Source of the DNA: Streptomyces sp. CB09001
Lineage (GTDB): Bacteria > Actinomycetota > Actinomycetes > Streptomycetales > Streptomycetaceae
DNA length: 64,000 nucleotides
Direction of reading: 5' to 3'
Assembly (NCBI RefSeq): GCF_003369795.1
Contig: NZ_CP026730.1
Location: forward strand, 6,563,001-6,627,000
Both the position numbers and the translations under genes were made by a program. The notes beneath the pieces are model-generated. The model was not told where the DNA came from, made no database searches, and saw only the letters and a program-made list of their open reading frames with translations. Shown in pieces: positions 33,269-40,508 of this stretch (position 1 is the stretch's first letter; every line of letters starts with the position of its first letter).

Positions 33269-33945
33269 TCGAGGAACTGCTGCCCGACACGGTCGTCACC
33301 GTGGAGGCCTTCGATCAGGACGACGCCGGTCACCTGCCCCTCTATCCGGAGGAGGAGGAGATCGTCGCGCGGGCGGTCGCCAAGCGGCGCCGCGAGTTCA
33401 CCGTGGTGCGGTCCTGCGCCCGCCGGGCCATGGAGAAACTCGGCGTGCCGGCGCAGCCCGTGCTGACCGGCGAGCGCGGGGCCCCGCGCTGGCCGGACGG
33501 CCTCGCCGGCAGCATGACCCACTGCGACGGCTACTGCGCCGCCGCCCTGGTCCGCCTGACCGACCTGGCCTCCCTCGGTGTCGACGCCGAACCCGACGGG
33601 CCGCTCCCGGACGGCGTCCTGGAGACCGTCGCCCTGCCCGCCGAGGTGAGCCGGCTGCGGCGACTGGGCGGGGCGTGGCCCGGCGTCCACTGGGACCGGT
33701 TGCTGTTCAGCGCCAAGGAGTCGGTCTACAAGGCGTGGTTCCCCCTCACCGGGCAGTGGCTGGACTTCGCCGAGGCGGACATCGAGATCCGCGTGGACCC
33801 GGTCGACCCGCGCCGCGGCACCCTGCACGCCGCCCTTCTGGTGCCGGGGCCGACCGTGGACGGCAGGCGCCTGAGCCGCTTCGACGGCCGCTGGAGCGCA
33901 AGGGACGGCCTGGTCACCACGGCGGTCACGGTCCCGCGCACCTGA
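33265..33945 (+). CDS. Sfp/PptT-type 4'-phosphopantetheinyl transferase
   Basis: A 226-residue enzyme that moves phosphopantetheine from CoA to carrier proteins of polyketide, peptide or fatty-acid synthesis. The Mg-binding motif is LGVDAEPD (Asp107, Glu109) and the second motif is LLFSAKESVYKAWFP (Glu152, Lys156); THCDGYCAAA is typical of the EntD/PptT branch. TTG 33265 overlaps the phosphoesterase stop (TTGA), and AGGAGG lies seven bases upstream, so the start is well supported. From memory of the S. coelicolor chromosome this is SCO6673, one of its few PPTases. Confidence 0.94.
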   Translation: MIEELLPDTVVTVEAFDQDDAGHLPLYPEEEEIVARAVAKRRREFTVVRSCARRAMEKLGVPAQPVLTGERGAPRWPDGLAGSMTHCDGYCAAALVRLTDLASLGVDAEPDGPLPDGVLETVALPAEVSRLRRLGGAWPGVHWDRLLFSAKESVYKAWFPLTGQWLDFAEADIEIRVDPVDPRRGTLHAALLVPGPTVDGRRLSRFDGRWSARDGLVTTAVTVPRT

Positions 33946-33960
33946 ACGGCGGCCGGTTTT

Positions 33961-33981
33961 CCCGCCCGTCAGGTGGGCGGG
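33961..33981. terminator. Hairpin between the PPTase and a small convergent gene
   Basis: Perfect 7-bp arms cccgccc / gggcggg with a seven-base loop, preceded by tttt. It starts 16 bases past the PPTase stop and contains the stop codon of the convergent 78-residue gene. Confidence 0.65.
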
Positions 33982-34205
33982 CACCAGTCGCGCAGCAGCC
34001 GGAAGAACGCCTCCTCGTTCCCCGTCAGCCCCGCGTCCCGCAGCGCCTGCTCCGCCTCGGCCAGCACGGAGGGCGGGACGACGGGCGGCCGGGGAGCGTC
34101 GCCCGTGCCCGAACCGGTGTCGAAACCGGCCCGCACGGTGTGCAGGAGCCGCAGGTAGGCCTGGACGGCGGTGCGTTCGTGGTCGGTCAGTACGGCGGTG
34201 GTCAT
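33969..34205 (-). CDS. Small hypothetical protein (78 aa)
   Basis: A short gene not assigned to a family. The product starts MTTAVLTDHERTAVQAYLRLLHTVRAG, has a Pro-rich middle, and ends in a predicted helix (LAEAEQALRDAGLTGNEEAFFRLLRDW). It has no membrane segment. The codon pattern is typical of the genome, supporting coding. It lies 95 bases downstream of the XRE regulator on the same strand, with a strong hairpin between. Small partners are common next to Streptomyces XRE regulators, but no function can be stated. Confidence 0.6.
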   Translation of the reverse strand: MTTAVLTDHERTAVQAYLRLLHTVRAGFDTGSGTGDAPRPPVVPPSVLAEAEQALRDAGLTGNEEAFFRLLRDWCPPT

Positions 34206-34242
34206 CGGTCGGCTCTCCCCACAACGACGTCAGCGGTCACGC

Positions 34243-34261
34243 GCCCCCGCACGGCGGGGGC
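34243..34261 (-). terminator. Hairpin after the XRE regulator gene
   Basis: Perfect 8-bp arms gcccccgc / gcgggggc with a three-base loop, 40 bases past the regulator stop and 38 bases before the small gene's start. Likely attenuates read-through into it. Confidence 0.65.
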
Positions 34262-34300
34262 ACCCTCCCAGCTTGCCGTCCACCACTGACAATCCCGTCC

Positions 34301-34957
34301 TCACGACTCGGGCCGCTTGACGCTCTCCAGGAGCATGTCCAGCCACTCGGCGACCTTGTCGCGGTGCTGGTCGGTGGGCAGTTGCGCGGCCCGCCAGGCG
34401 ATGCCGCGCACCCCGTGGTCCTGGAGCAGCCGCTCCAGCGGGTCATCGGCGGGGGCCGCCGCCTCCCGCTCCCGGTCGGCGAGTTGCTGGAGCAGTTCCT
34501 GCTCGGTGCGCTGGAGGGCGCCCGAGAGCGCCTCGGGGTCCTCGGCGGTGAGGAAGCCGGCGTGCACCCGGAAGAAGCGCTGGATGGCGTCGCAGTGCTC
34601 CATGGTGGGGCGCCGGTCGCCGTTGATGAGCGCGCCTGCCTGCTGCCGCGACATCCCGGCGCCGTCGGCTATCTCCTGCTGGGTGTACTTGCGGCCGTTC
34701 GGCTTCAGCCGGGTGCGGCGCAGCAGGTCCAGGCGCTGCACGAACCTGGTCTGCACATCGGGCTCGCCCGTCGGCCGGCCCCCGAGCAGGGCCCCGACGA
34801 CGGACTCGGGGACGCCGGAGGCGGCGGACAGCCGGCCCACGTCGAAGACCTCGGCGTGCGGCACGTCGAGCCGGTCCGCGAGGGCGCCGACCCGGGCGAC
34901 GACGGCGGCCAGCGCGGTGGTCGGCTTGGCGCCCGGACCTTCGAAGCCACCCGTCAC
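34301..34957 (-). CDS. XRE-like helix-turn-helix regulator
   Basis: A 218-residue regulator. The helix-turn-helix is in the middle (YTQQEIADGAGMSRQQAGALIN, then GDRRPTMEHCDAIQRFF). It is flanked by an N-terminal region that looks like a second, older repeat of the same fold (VGRLSAASGVPESVVGALLGG) and a C-terminal helical part with TEQELLQQLADRE. The GTG at 34957 has GGAGAG upstream. It is divergent from a stand-alone MmyB-type sensor domain across a 233-base spacer rich in inverted repeats, so autoregulation and functional pairing are likely. Confidence 0.8.
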   Translation of the reverse strand: MTGGFEGPGAKPTTALAAVVARVGALADRLDVPHAEVFDVGRLSAASGVPESVVGALLGGRPTGEPDVQTRFVQRLDLLRRTRLKPNGRKYTQQEIADGAGMSRQQAGALINGDRRPTMEHCDAIQRFFRVHAGFLTAEDPEALSGALQRTEQELLQQLADREREAAAPADDPLERLLQDHGVRGIAWRAAQLPTDQHRDKVAEWLDMLLESVKRPES

Positions 34958-35061
34958 CGACAGCTCTCCTACGTCTCTCACAGGCCTCACAGGCTTCTCA
35001 CAAGCAGTTGCCGTGAACTTCCCGGAGAGTAGCCTGCCGCTCGAACTCACATCCAGGCATC

Positions 35062-35118
35062 GCCACAACTGTGGCCTATTTCAGCCGTCAACAGGCACGA
35101 AATGCCACGATAGTTGAC
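35062..35118. promoter_or_regulatory. Inverted repeats in the XRE/MmyB-domain spacer
   Basis: Two symmetrical elements: gccaca-N2-tgtggc at 35062-35075, and a nested one at 35087-35118 with outer arms gtcaac/gttgac and inner arms ggca/tgcc. The right outer arm overlaps the -35 box of the rightward promoter, so a bound protein would block it. The divergent XRE regulator is the candidate. Confidence 0.6.
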
Positions 35119-35143
35119 ACGCCTCGCGTCGGGGCGACAGGAT
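35114..35143 (+). promoter_or_regulatory. Sigma70-type promoter for the MmyB-domain gene
   Basis: ttgaca at 35114-35119 is a perfect -35, followed after 18 bases by caggat at 35138-35143 as -10. The start codon lies 47 bases downstream of the -10. An unusually good consensus for this genome. Confidence 0.7.
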
Positions 35144-35190
35144 GCGGACGCCGCGAGAAGGGCCGCACAGGCAAGAGGGGTGACCTCCCG

Positions 35191-35850
35191 ATGGCATTTC
35201 AGGCAGGAGGGCAGCGGCCGGCGCCGCGGCCCGCCCCCGCGACCCCCGAGGCCCAGGCCTATCTCCAGGACTACACCGCCCTCCTGGAGGCCGTCCCCTT
35301 CCCCTCTCTCGTCGTCGACCACCGCTGGGACGTGGTGCTGGCCAACGGCGCCTTCCGGACACTCTTCCAAGGCGCCGGACCGCATCCGACGGCCATGCCC
35401 AACGACAACTTCCTCCGGTTCGTCCTCTTCCACCCGGACGCCGCCACGGTCCTCGGCGAGCACGAGTCGAGCTGGTGCCTGCCCATGCTGGCGCACTTCG
35501 CCGCCACCCTGGAGCGGTACGGCCACGACCCCGGACTGCAGGCCGTCCGCCGGGACATCGCCCAGGACCCGATCATGGAGGCGGCCTACTGCCAGGGCCT
35601 GCCGCACTGGATCCGTGCCGTCGGAGCACGGGCCGTCGAACACGACGGTGCCGTACGGCCGCTGCACCACCCCGACCCGCGCCGGGGCACCACCGAGTGC
35701 CGGGTCGTGGTCGAAACGCCCGCGTCGCTCCAGGAGCTGGGCTACACGCGGTTGACGCTGGTCCTGCGGGAACCGCGCCGCGCCGCCCACCGGTCACCAC
35801 GTCCCCGCCACGCCCCCTCCCACCTGAGAGTCGTCCCCGCCGCCGAGTGA
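35191..35850 (+). CDS. Stand-alone MmyB-like ligand-binding (PAS-like) domain protein
   Basis: A 219-residue protein consisting almost entirely of the ligand-binding domain normally found behind an XRE helix-turn-helix in MmyB-type regulators. Blocks are YTALLEAVPFPSLVVDHRWD, VVLANGAFRTLF, NFLRFVLFHPDA, HFAATLERYGHDP and ECRVVVETPASLQELGYTRL. No DNA-binding domain is present. ATG 35191 is the natural start (GAGGGGTGACC upstream, promoter 47 bases before); the longer open frame upstream overlaps that promoter. It could sense a ligand and act with the divergent XRE regulator, or be a regulator that lost its DNA-binding part. Confidence 0.82.
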   Translation: MAFQAGGQRPAPRPAPATPEAQAYLQDYTALLEAVPFPSLVVDHRWDVVLANGAFRTLFQGAGPHPTAMPNDNFLRFVLFHPDAATVLGEHESSWCLPMLAHFAATLERYGHDPGLQAVRRDIAQDPIMEAAYCQGLPHWIRAVGARAVEHDGAVRPLHHPDPRRGTTECRVVVETPASLQELGYTRLTLVLREPRRAAHRSPRPRHAPSHLRVVPAAE

Positions 35851-35857
35851 CGGATGG

Positions 35858-36649
35858 TCACTGCGGAGGCGGGGCGGCGGGCACCGCGCGCTTCGCCGCC
35901 TGGATCTGCTCGTACACGTGGGTGCGCAGCTCCGCGAAGCGGGGAGCCACCCGGGTGTGCACCTGGTCCCGCCCGTCCGGCAGGTCGACCCGGAGCTGCT
36001 CCCGCACGACGGTGGGGGAGGCGGACAGCACGATCACCCGTTCGCCCAGGTAGACGGCCTCGTCGATGTCATGGGTGACGAACAGGACCGTGATGCCCCG
36101 CTCCCGCCACAGCGCCCGTACCAGGTCCTCGAGGTCGGCGCGGGTCTGCGCGTCGACCGCCGCGAAGGGTTCGTCCATCAGCAGCACCTCGGGTTCGTAC
36201 GCCAGCGCCCGCGCGATGGCCACCCGTTGCTGCATGCCGCCCGACAACTGCCACGGGTAGGCCCCGGCGGCGTCCGCCAGCCCGACCGACGCGAGCGCGT
36301 CCACGACCAGCTCCGTGCGCCGCACCTTGCTCAAGTTCTTCCGCTTCAGGGGTAGTTCGACGTTCTGGCCGACCCGCATCCACGGGAACAGGCTGCGCCC
36401 GTACTCCTGGAAGACGAACGCCGTCCCGGGTGGCGGACCGGTCACCCTGCGGCCGGCCAGGAACACCTCGCCCGCCGTCGGTTCGAGCAGTCCGCCCACG
36501 CACTTCAGCAGCGTCGTCTTCCCGCAGCCCGACGGGCCGACCAGGCAGACCAGTTCACCGGCCGCCACGGAGAAGGTCAGATCGCGCACCGCCTCGACAC
36601 GCCGCCCCGCACCCTCGTACACCTTCTTCAGGCCACGTACGTCGAGCAT
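35858..36649 (-). CDS. NitT/TauT-family ABC transporter ATP-binding protein
   Basis: A 263-residue ATPase like SsuB/TauB. It has Walker A (GPSGCGKTT), the Q-loop region FVFQEYGRSLFPW, signature LSGGMQQRVAIARAL, Walker B (VLLMDEPFAAVD) and the H-loop VTHD. ATG 36649 is chosen over a GTG five codons earlier because it starts at the domain (MLDVRGLKKVYEG). It is the last gene of the importer operon, 76 bases after the second permease; the gap is filled with a tandem repeat. Substrate class: sulfonates, taurine, aromatic acids or similar. Confidence 0.93.
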   Translation of the reverse strand: MLDVRGLKKVYEGAGRRVEAVRDLTFSVAAGELVCLVGPSGCGKTTLLKCVGGLLEPTAGEVFLAGRRVTGPPPGTAFVFQEYGRSLFPWMRVGQNVELPLKRKNLSKVRRTELVVDALASVGLADAAGAYPWQLSGGMQQRVAIARALAYEPEVLLMDEPFAAVDAQTRADLEDLVRALWRERGITVLFVTHDIDEAVYLGERVIVLSASPTVVREQLRVDLPDGRDQVHTRVAPRFAELRTHVYEQIQAAKRAVPAAPPPQ

Positions 36650-36660
36650 GGACCGCCCTT

Positions 36661-36716
36661 TCACGAGTCACTGGTCACGAGCAACTGGTCACGAGCAACT
36701 GGTCACGAGTCACGAG
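36661..36716. repeat. 14-bp tandem repeat between permease and ATPase genes
   Basis: Three copies of ctggtcacgagcaa (36671-36712, the last ending gtca) flanked by partial copies. It occupies most of the gap upstream of the ATPase start. Confidence 0.9.
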
Positions 36717-36725
36717 GCGCGGGTC

Positions 36726-37505
36726 TCACCGGGACCGCCGGGCGGCGGCGCGCAGGCCGTGGTACCAGCCGAGCGCACGCCGCTCGACCAGTTGGAAGAG
36801 GACCGACAGGACGAAGCCGAGCAGACCGAGCAGCAGGATGCCGGTCCACATGTCGGGGATCGCGAAGGAACGCTGGAACTGCACGATGGTGAAGCCGAGC
36901 CCGTTGCTGGCCGCGAACATCTCGCTGATCACCATGAGGATGATGCCGACGGACAGCGCCTGGCGCAGCCCCGCGAAGATCTGCGGGCTCGCCGAGCGCA
37001 GCACCACGTGCCGCAACCGTGCCACGCCCGTGATGCCGTAGGAGCGGGCGGTCTCGGCCGTCACCGCGTCCACCGCCCGCACGCCCTCGACCGTGTTGAG
37101 CAGCACCGGCCAGACACACCCGGCGGCGATGACGACGATCTTCATCGTGTCGCCGATGCCCGCGAACAGCATGATCACCGGCACCAGCACCGGCGGCGGC
37201 ACCGCGCGCAGGAACTCCAGCACCGGCTCGCACACCGCCCGCACCCGTCGGTAGGAGCCGATCAGCGTGCCGAGCGCGACACCGGCGAGTCCCGCCAGCG
37301 CGTAACCGGCGGCCAGCCGCAGCACACTGGGCAGGACGTCACCGCGCCACCGCTCGCCGGTCCACACGTCCGGGAAGGTCTCGACGATCGTCCGCAGCGG
37401 CGGCCAGTACACGTCCTCGCTGCCGGACGAGGACACCCACCAGACGGCCACGAGGACCACCGGCAGCGCGAGCACGAACACCAGTCGCAGCAGCAGGCGC
37501 CTCAC
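36726..37505 (-). CDS. NitT/TauT-family ABC transporter permease (second copy)
   Basis: A 259-residue permease of the SsuC/TauC type with about six membrane helices. The EAA loop contacting the ATPase is present (ETARSYGITGVARLRHVVLRS). The GTG at 37505 overlaps the stop of the preceding permease (GTGA) and gives a normal-length protein; the longer open frame upstream is not family-like. With the other permease it probably forms a heterodimeric channel. Confidence 0.92.
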   Translation of the reverse strand: MRRLLLRLVFVLALPVVLVAVWWVSSSGSEDVYWPPLRTIVETFPDVWTGERWRGDVLPSVLRLAAGYALAGLAGVALGTLIGSYRRVRAVCEPVLEFLRAVPPPVLVPVIMLFAGIGDTMKIVVIAAGCVWPVLLNTVEGVRAVDAVTAETARSYGITGVARLRHVVLRSASPQIFAGLRQALSVGIILMVISEMFAASNGLGFTIVQFQRSFAIPDMWTGILLLGLLGFVLSVLFQLVERRALGWYHGLRAAARRSR

Positions 37506-38275
37506 ACCGCCACCTCCCCGCGCACCGACTGGTGCCAGGCCAGCGCCCGCCGCTCCACCGACCGCGCGCCGACGTTGATCAGCAGGCCCAGCAGCCCGGT
37601 GACGACGATCAGCGCGTACATCTCGGGCACGGCCTGCGAGGTCTGCGCCACGGCGATCCGCGCACCGAGGCCAGGCGCCCCGACGACCAGCTCGGCGGTG
37701 ACCGCCAGGATCAGCGCGACGGCCGCCGCCAGCCGCACCCCGGTCATGACGTAGGGCAGCGCGGTCGGCCACAGCACGTACCGGACCCGCGCCCAGGCGC
37801 CCAGGCCGTACGAGCGTGCCGTCTCCTCGGCGACCGGGTCGACGTCCCGCACCCCGTACAGGACCTGGATCAGCACCTGCCAGAAGGCGGCGTAGACGAC
37901 CAGGAGCAGCACCGACCGCAGCTCGGTGCCGTACAGCAGCACCGCCAGCGGGATCAGCGCGACCGACGGAATCGGGCGCAGGAACTCGATCGTGGACGCC
38001 GTCGCCGCACGCAGGTACGGCACCACGGACAGCAGCACCCCCACGACGATCCCCGCGCCGACCGCGACGGCCAGGCCCAGTGCCCAGCCGGTGAGGGTGT
38101 CGCCGAGCGCGGTCCAGAAGGCGCCGTCCGCCACCTCCGTGCCGAGCGCGTCGGCGATCCGGCTGGTGGGCGGGAAGTAGTCCTCCTCGACCAGGCCCAG
38201 CCGCGGCACCGCCTCGCCCAGGGCGAGGAAGGCCGCGAGCCCGGCCGCACCCAGTGCGGCGTTCGCGCCCCTCAC
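37502..38275 (-). CDS. NitT/TauT-family ABC transporter permease (first copy)
   Basis: A 257-residue permease homologous to its neighbour. It has about six helices, the EAA loop EETARSYGLGAWARVRYVLW, and the block FLRPIPSVALIPLAVLLYGTE typical of this family. GTG 38275 overlaps the stop of the binding-protein gene, setting the start. Two different permease genes in one NitT/TauT operon are less usual than a single one. Confidence 0.92.
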   Translation of the reverse strand: MRGANAALGAAGLAAFLALGEAVPRLGLVEEDYFPPTSRIADALGTEVADGAFWTALGDTLTGWALGLAVAVGAGIVVGVLLSVVPYLRAATASTIEFLRPIPSVALIPLAVLLYGTELRSVLLLVVYAAFWQVLIQVLYGVRDVDPVAEETARSYGLGAWARVRYVLWPTALPYVMTGVRLAAAVALILAVTAELVVGAPGLGARIAVAQTSQAVPEMYALIVVTGLLGLLINVGARSVERRALAWHQSVRGEVAV

Positions 38276-39243
38276 GGCAGCAGCTTGTCCAGGTCCGGCG
38301 CCCGCTTGAACAGGCCGTCCGCCTCGCCGAGCCTCGCCAGTTCCTCGATGGCGGCGCGATCGGGCTCGGCCGGCCACTTCGGCAGGGTCACCTTCGCCAG
38401 CACGTCCGCCGGGATCTTCGTGTAGGTGGTGACGACCTCGCGGACCTCGTCGGGGTGCGCGTCCGCGTACGCGAGGGACTCGGCGGTGGCCGCCCGGAAC
38501 TTCTCCACCACCTCGGGGTGCTCCGCGGCGTACCGGGTGGAGGTGAAGTACATGGCGACCGTCAGCCTCGGGGCGACGTCGATCATGGGGGAGGCGATCT
38601 CCCGGCCGCCCTGGCTCTTGATCGTGGCCAGCGCCGGTTCCACCACCATCGCCGCGTCGATCCGCCCGGCGTCGAGCGCGGCCGGCATCTGGTCGAAGGC
38701 CAGCTCGACCAGTTCCACCTCGTCCGGGTCGCCGCCCGCCTTGCGCACCGAGGCCCGCACCGCCGTCTCGTTGATGTTCTTCAGCGTGTTGATGGCGACC
38801 TTCTTGCCCTCCAGCTCCTTCGGCGACTTGAGCGGGCTGTCCCCCTTGACGGTGAGCGCCTCGAAGTCCTTGCCCACCTCACCGGTCGAGGCGATGCCGT
38901 TGGCGACGGCCTTCACCGGCACGTCGTTCGACTGGGCGACCATCAGGGACGTCATGTTGCTGAAGCCGAACTGGAACTGGCCGCTGACCACGCCCGGCAC
39001 GATCGCCGCGCCGCCCTGCGCGCTGGAGAACGACAGCTTCAGCCCCTGCTTCTCGAAGAACCCCTTCTTCTGGCCCAGGTACAGGGGGGCCACGTCGACG
39101 ATGGGGATGAGACCCACCTCGACCTCGGTGGTGCCGCCGGCGGAGCCGGACCCCTCCGGCCCCCCGGAGTCGTCGGACGAGCCGCACGCCGTCGCGGCGG
39201 CCAGGACGGACACGGCCGTGAGGCCGACGAGCAGACGACGCAT
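38272..39243 (-). CDS. ABC transporter substrate-binding lipoprotein (SsuA/THI5/NMT1-like)
   Basis: A 323-residue extracellular lipoprotein. The signal peptide ends in the lipobox AAATAC with lipidated Cys20. The mature protein has the NMT1/SsuA fold: APLYLGQKKGFFEKQGL at the N-terminus, KKVAINTLKNINE and RIDAAMVVEPALAT in the second lobe. It heads the operon with two permeases and an ATPase. ATG 39243 follows GGGGGAG. Its neighbour upstream is a Rieske oxygenase operon, so an aromatic or related acid is a reasonable ligand guess. Confidence 0.92.
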   Translation of the reverse strand: MRRLLVGLTAVSVLAAATACGSSDDSGGPEGSGSAGGTTEVEVGLIPIVDVAPLYLGQKKGFFEKQGLKLSFSSAQGGAAIVPGVVSGQFQFGFSNMTSLMVAQSNDVPVKAVANGIASTGEVGKDFEALTVKGDSPLKSPKELEGKKVAINTLKNINETAVRASVRKAGGDPDEVELVELAFDQMPAALDAGRIDAAMVVEPALATIKSQGGREIASPMIDVAPRLTVAMYFTSTRYAAEHPEVVEKFRAATAESLAYADAHPDEVREVVTTYTKIPADVLAKVTLPKWPAEPDRAAIEELARLGEADGLFKRAPDLDKLLP

Positions 39244-39256
39244 GACTCCCCCTGGA

Positions 39257-39308
39257 GGAACGTGCTCAGTGGAACGTGCTCAGTGGGAACGTGCTCAGCG
39301 GGAACGTA
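39257..39308. repeat. 14/15-bp tandem repeat in the leader of the binding-protein gene
   Basis: Units ggaacgtgctcagt (39257-39270 and 39271-39284), ggaacgtgctcagc (39286-39299) and a truncated ggaacgta copy. They lie just upstream of the ribosome site and could affect the transcript's 5' end. Confidence 0.9.
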
Positions 39309-39348
39309 GGGCCGGGGCGGAGCCGTGGTCAATGCCCGTGTCGAGATG

Positions 39349-39371
39349 GGCCGTTGAGGTTTCAACCGGCC
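39349..39371 (-). terminator. Hairpin after the Rieske reductase gene
   Basis: Arms ggccgttga / tcaaccggcc (nine pairs with one bulged C), four-base loop, 16 bases past the reductase stop. Likely ends the oxygenase operon before the ABC operon. Confidence 0.6.
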
Positions 39372-39387
39372 GTGCGCCGCCGCTGAG

Positions 39388-40341
39388 TCACAGGTCCAGC
39401 ACGAGCCGCCGGCCGCGGCATCGCGACACGCAGACGAGCATCGTCTCCCCGGCGGCCCGCTCCTCCTCGGTGAGCACCGAGTCCCGGTGGTCCGGTTCGC
39501 CCTCGACGACCTCGGTCTCGCAGGTCCCGCAGGTGCCCTCCGTGCAGGAGTGGAGCACCTCCACGCCGGCCTCCCGGACCGCGTCCAGGACCGACACGCC
39601 CGGCGGGACGGCCACCGTACGGCCGCTGCGCGCGAGCACCACCTCGAACTCCGCCTCCGCCGGGGCGCCCGCGTCGGCCTCCTTCGGACGGAACCGCTCC
39701 ACACGCAGGCTCCCGGCCGGGCAGCGCGCCTCGACGGCGTCCAGCAGCCCGCCGGGCCCGCAGCAGTAGACGAGGGTGCCCGGCGGGACGTCGTCGAGCA
39801 CCGGGGCCAGGTCCAGCCGCCCCGACTCGTCCTCGGGGACGAGCGTGACCCGGTCGCCGTACCGCCGCAGCTCCCCGGTGAACGCCATACCCGCGCGGGT
39901 CCGACCGCCGTACAGCAGGCTCCACGCGGCGCCCGACTCCTCGGCGGCGGCCAGCATCGGCAGGATCGGGGTGATGCCGATGCCGCCGGCGACGAAGCGG
40001 TAGCGGGGCGCCCGCTCCAGCCGGAAGCTGTTGCGCGGGCCGCGCACCCGGACCTTGTCCCCGGCCCGCAACTCGCCGTGCACGTAGGCCGACCCGCCCC
40101 GGCCGTCGGTCTCGCGCAGCACCGCGATCCGGTACACCGCCCGGTCGGCCGGGTCGCCGCAGAGCGAGTACTGCCGCTCCAGGCCCGGGCCGAGGACGAC
40201 GTCGATGTGGGCGCCGGGCTCCCAGGCCGGGAGCGGTGCGTCCAGCGGGTGGCGCAGGGTGAGGGCGAGCACGCCGTCGGCCGCGGTCTCCCGGCGGTCG
40301 ACGACGAGTTCGGCCTCGTACCGGGCTTCGTACCGGGTCAC
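39388..40341 (-). CDS. VanB-type oxygenase reductase (FMN/NAD domain plus C-terminal [2Fe-2S] ferredoxin)
   Basis: A 317-residue electron-transfer component. The flavin site is RQYSL (57-61), NAD-binding motifs are GGIGITP (119-125) and CGPGGLL (194-200), and the plant-type [2Fe-2S] ferredoxin domain has Cys266, Cys271, Cys274 and Cys304. This domain order is that of phthalate dioxygenase reductase and VanB. It passes electrons from NAD(P)H to the Rieske oxygenase encoded two genes upstream. The GTG at 40341 overlaps the stop of the 56-residue gene. Confidence 0.93.
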   Translation of the reverse strand: MTRYEARYEAELVVDRRETAADGVLALTLRHPLDAPLPAWEPGAHIDVVLGPGLERQYSLCGDPADRAVYRIAVLRETDGRGGSAYVHGELRAGDKVRVRGPRNSFRLERAPRYRFVAGGIGITPILPMLAAAEESGAAWSLLYGGRTRAGMAFTGELRRYGDRVTLVPEDESGRLDLAPVLDDVPPGTLVYCCGPGGLLDAVEARCPAGSLRVERFRPKEADAGAPAEAEFEVVLARSGRTVAVPPGVSVLDAVREAGVEVLHSCTEGTCGTCETEVVEGEPDHRDSVLTEEERAAGETMLVCVSRCRGRRLVLDL

Positions 40342-40508
40342 GAGCCGTGCCCCGCGCGGTCGTGTCCCTGCGGGTGGGCGAGCATCCAGTCCCACATCGC
40401 GACCGGGTCCTCGGCGCTGTGCTCGGCACCGCAGTGGCAGGTGCCGTGCAGGACGTCGGTGCCGGGCAGCCAGTCGACGCGGTAGACCTCGCCGGTGCGC
40501 CCGCTCAC
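40338..40508 (-). CDS. 56-residue Cys/His-rich protein in the Rieske oxygenase operon
   Basis: A very short gene, translationally coupled on both sides: its GTG at 40508 overlaps the oxygenase stop, and its TGA overlaps the reductase GTG. The product has GTCHCGAEHSAEDP in the middle, giving two Cys and two His in a short span, then VAMWDWMLAHPQGHD. The compact Cys/His cluster could bind a metal. I cannot name a family. The double overlap is strong evidence that it is translated, and position suggests a small partner of the oxygenase system. Confidence 0.75.
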   Translation of the reverse strand: MSGRTGEVYRVDWLPGTDVLHGTCHCGAEHSAEDPVAMWDWMLAHPQGHDRAGHGS

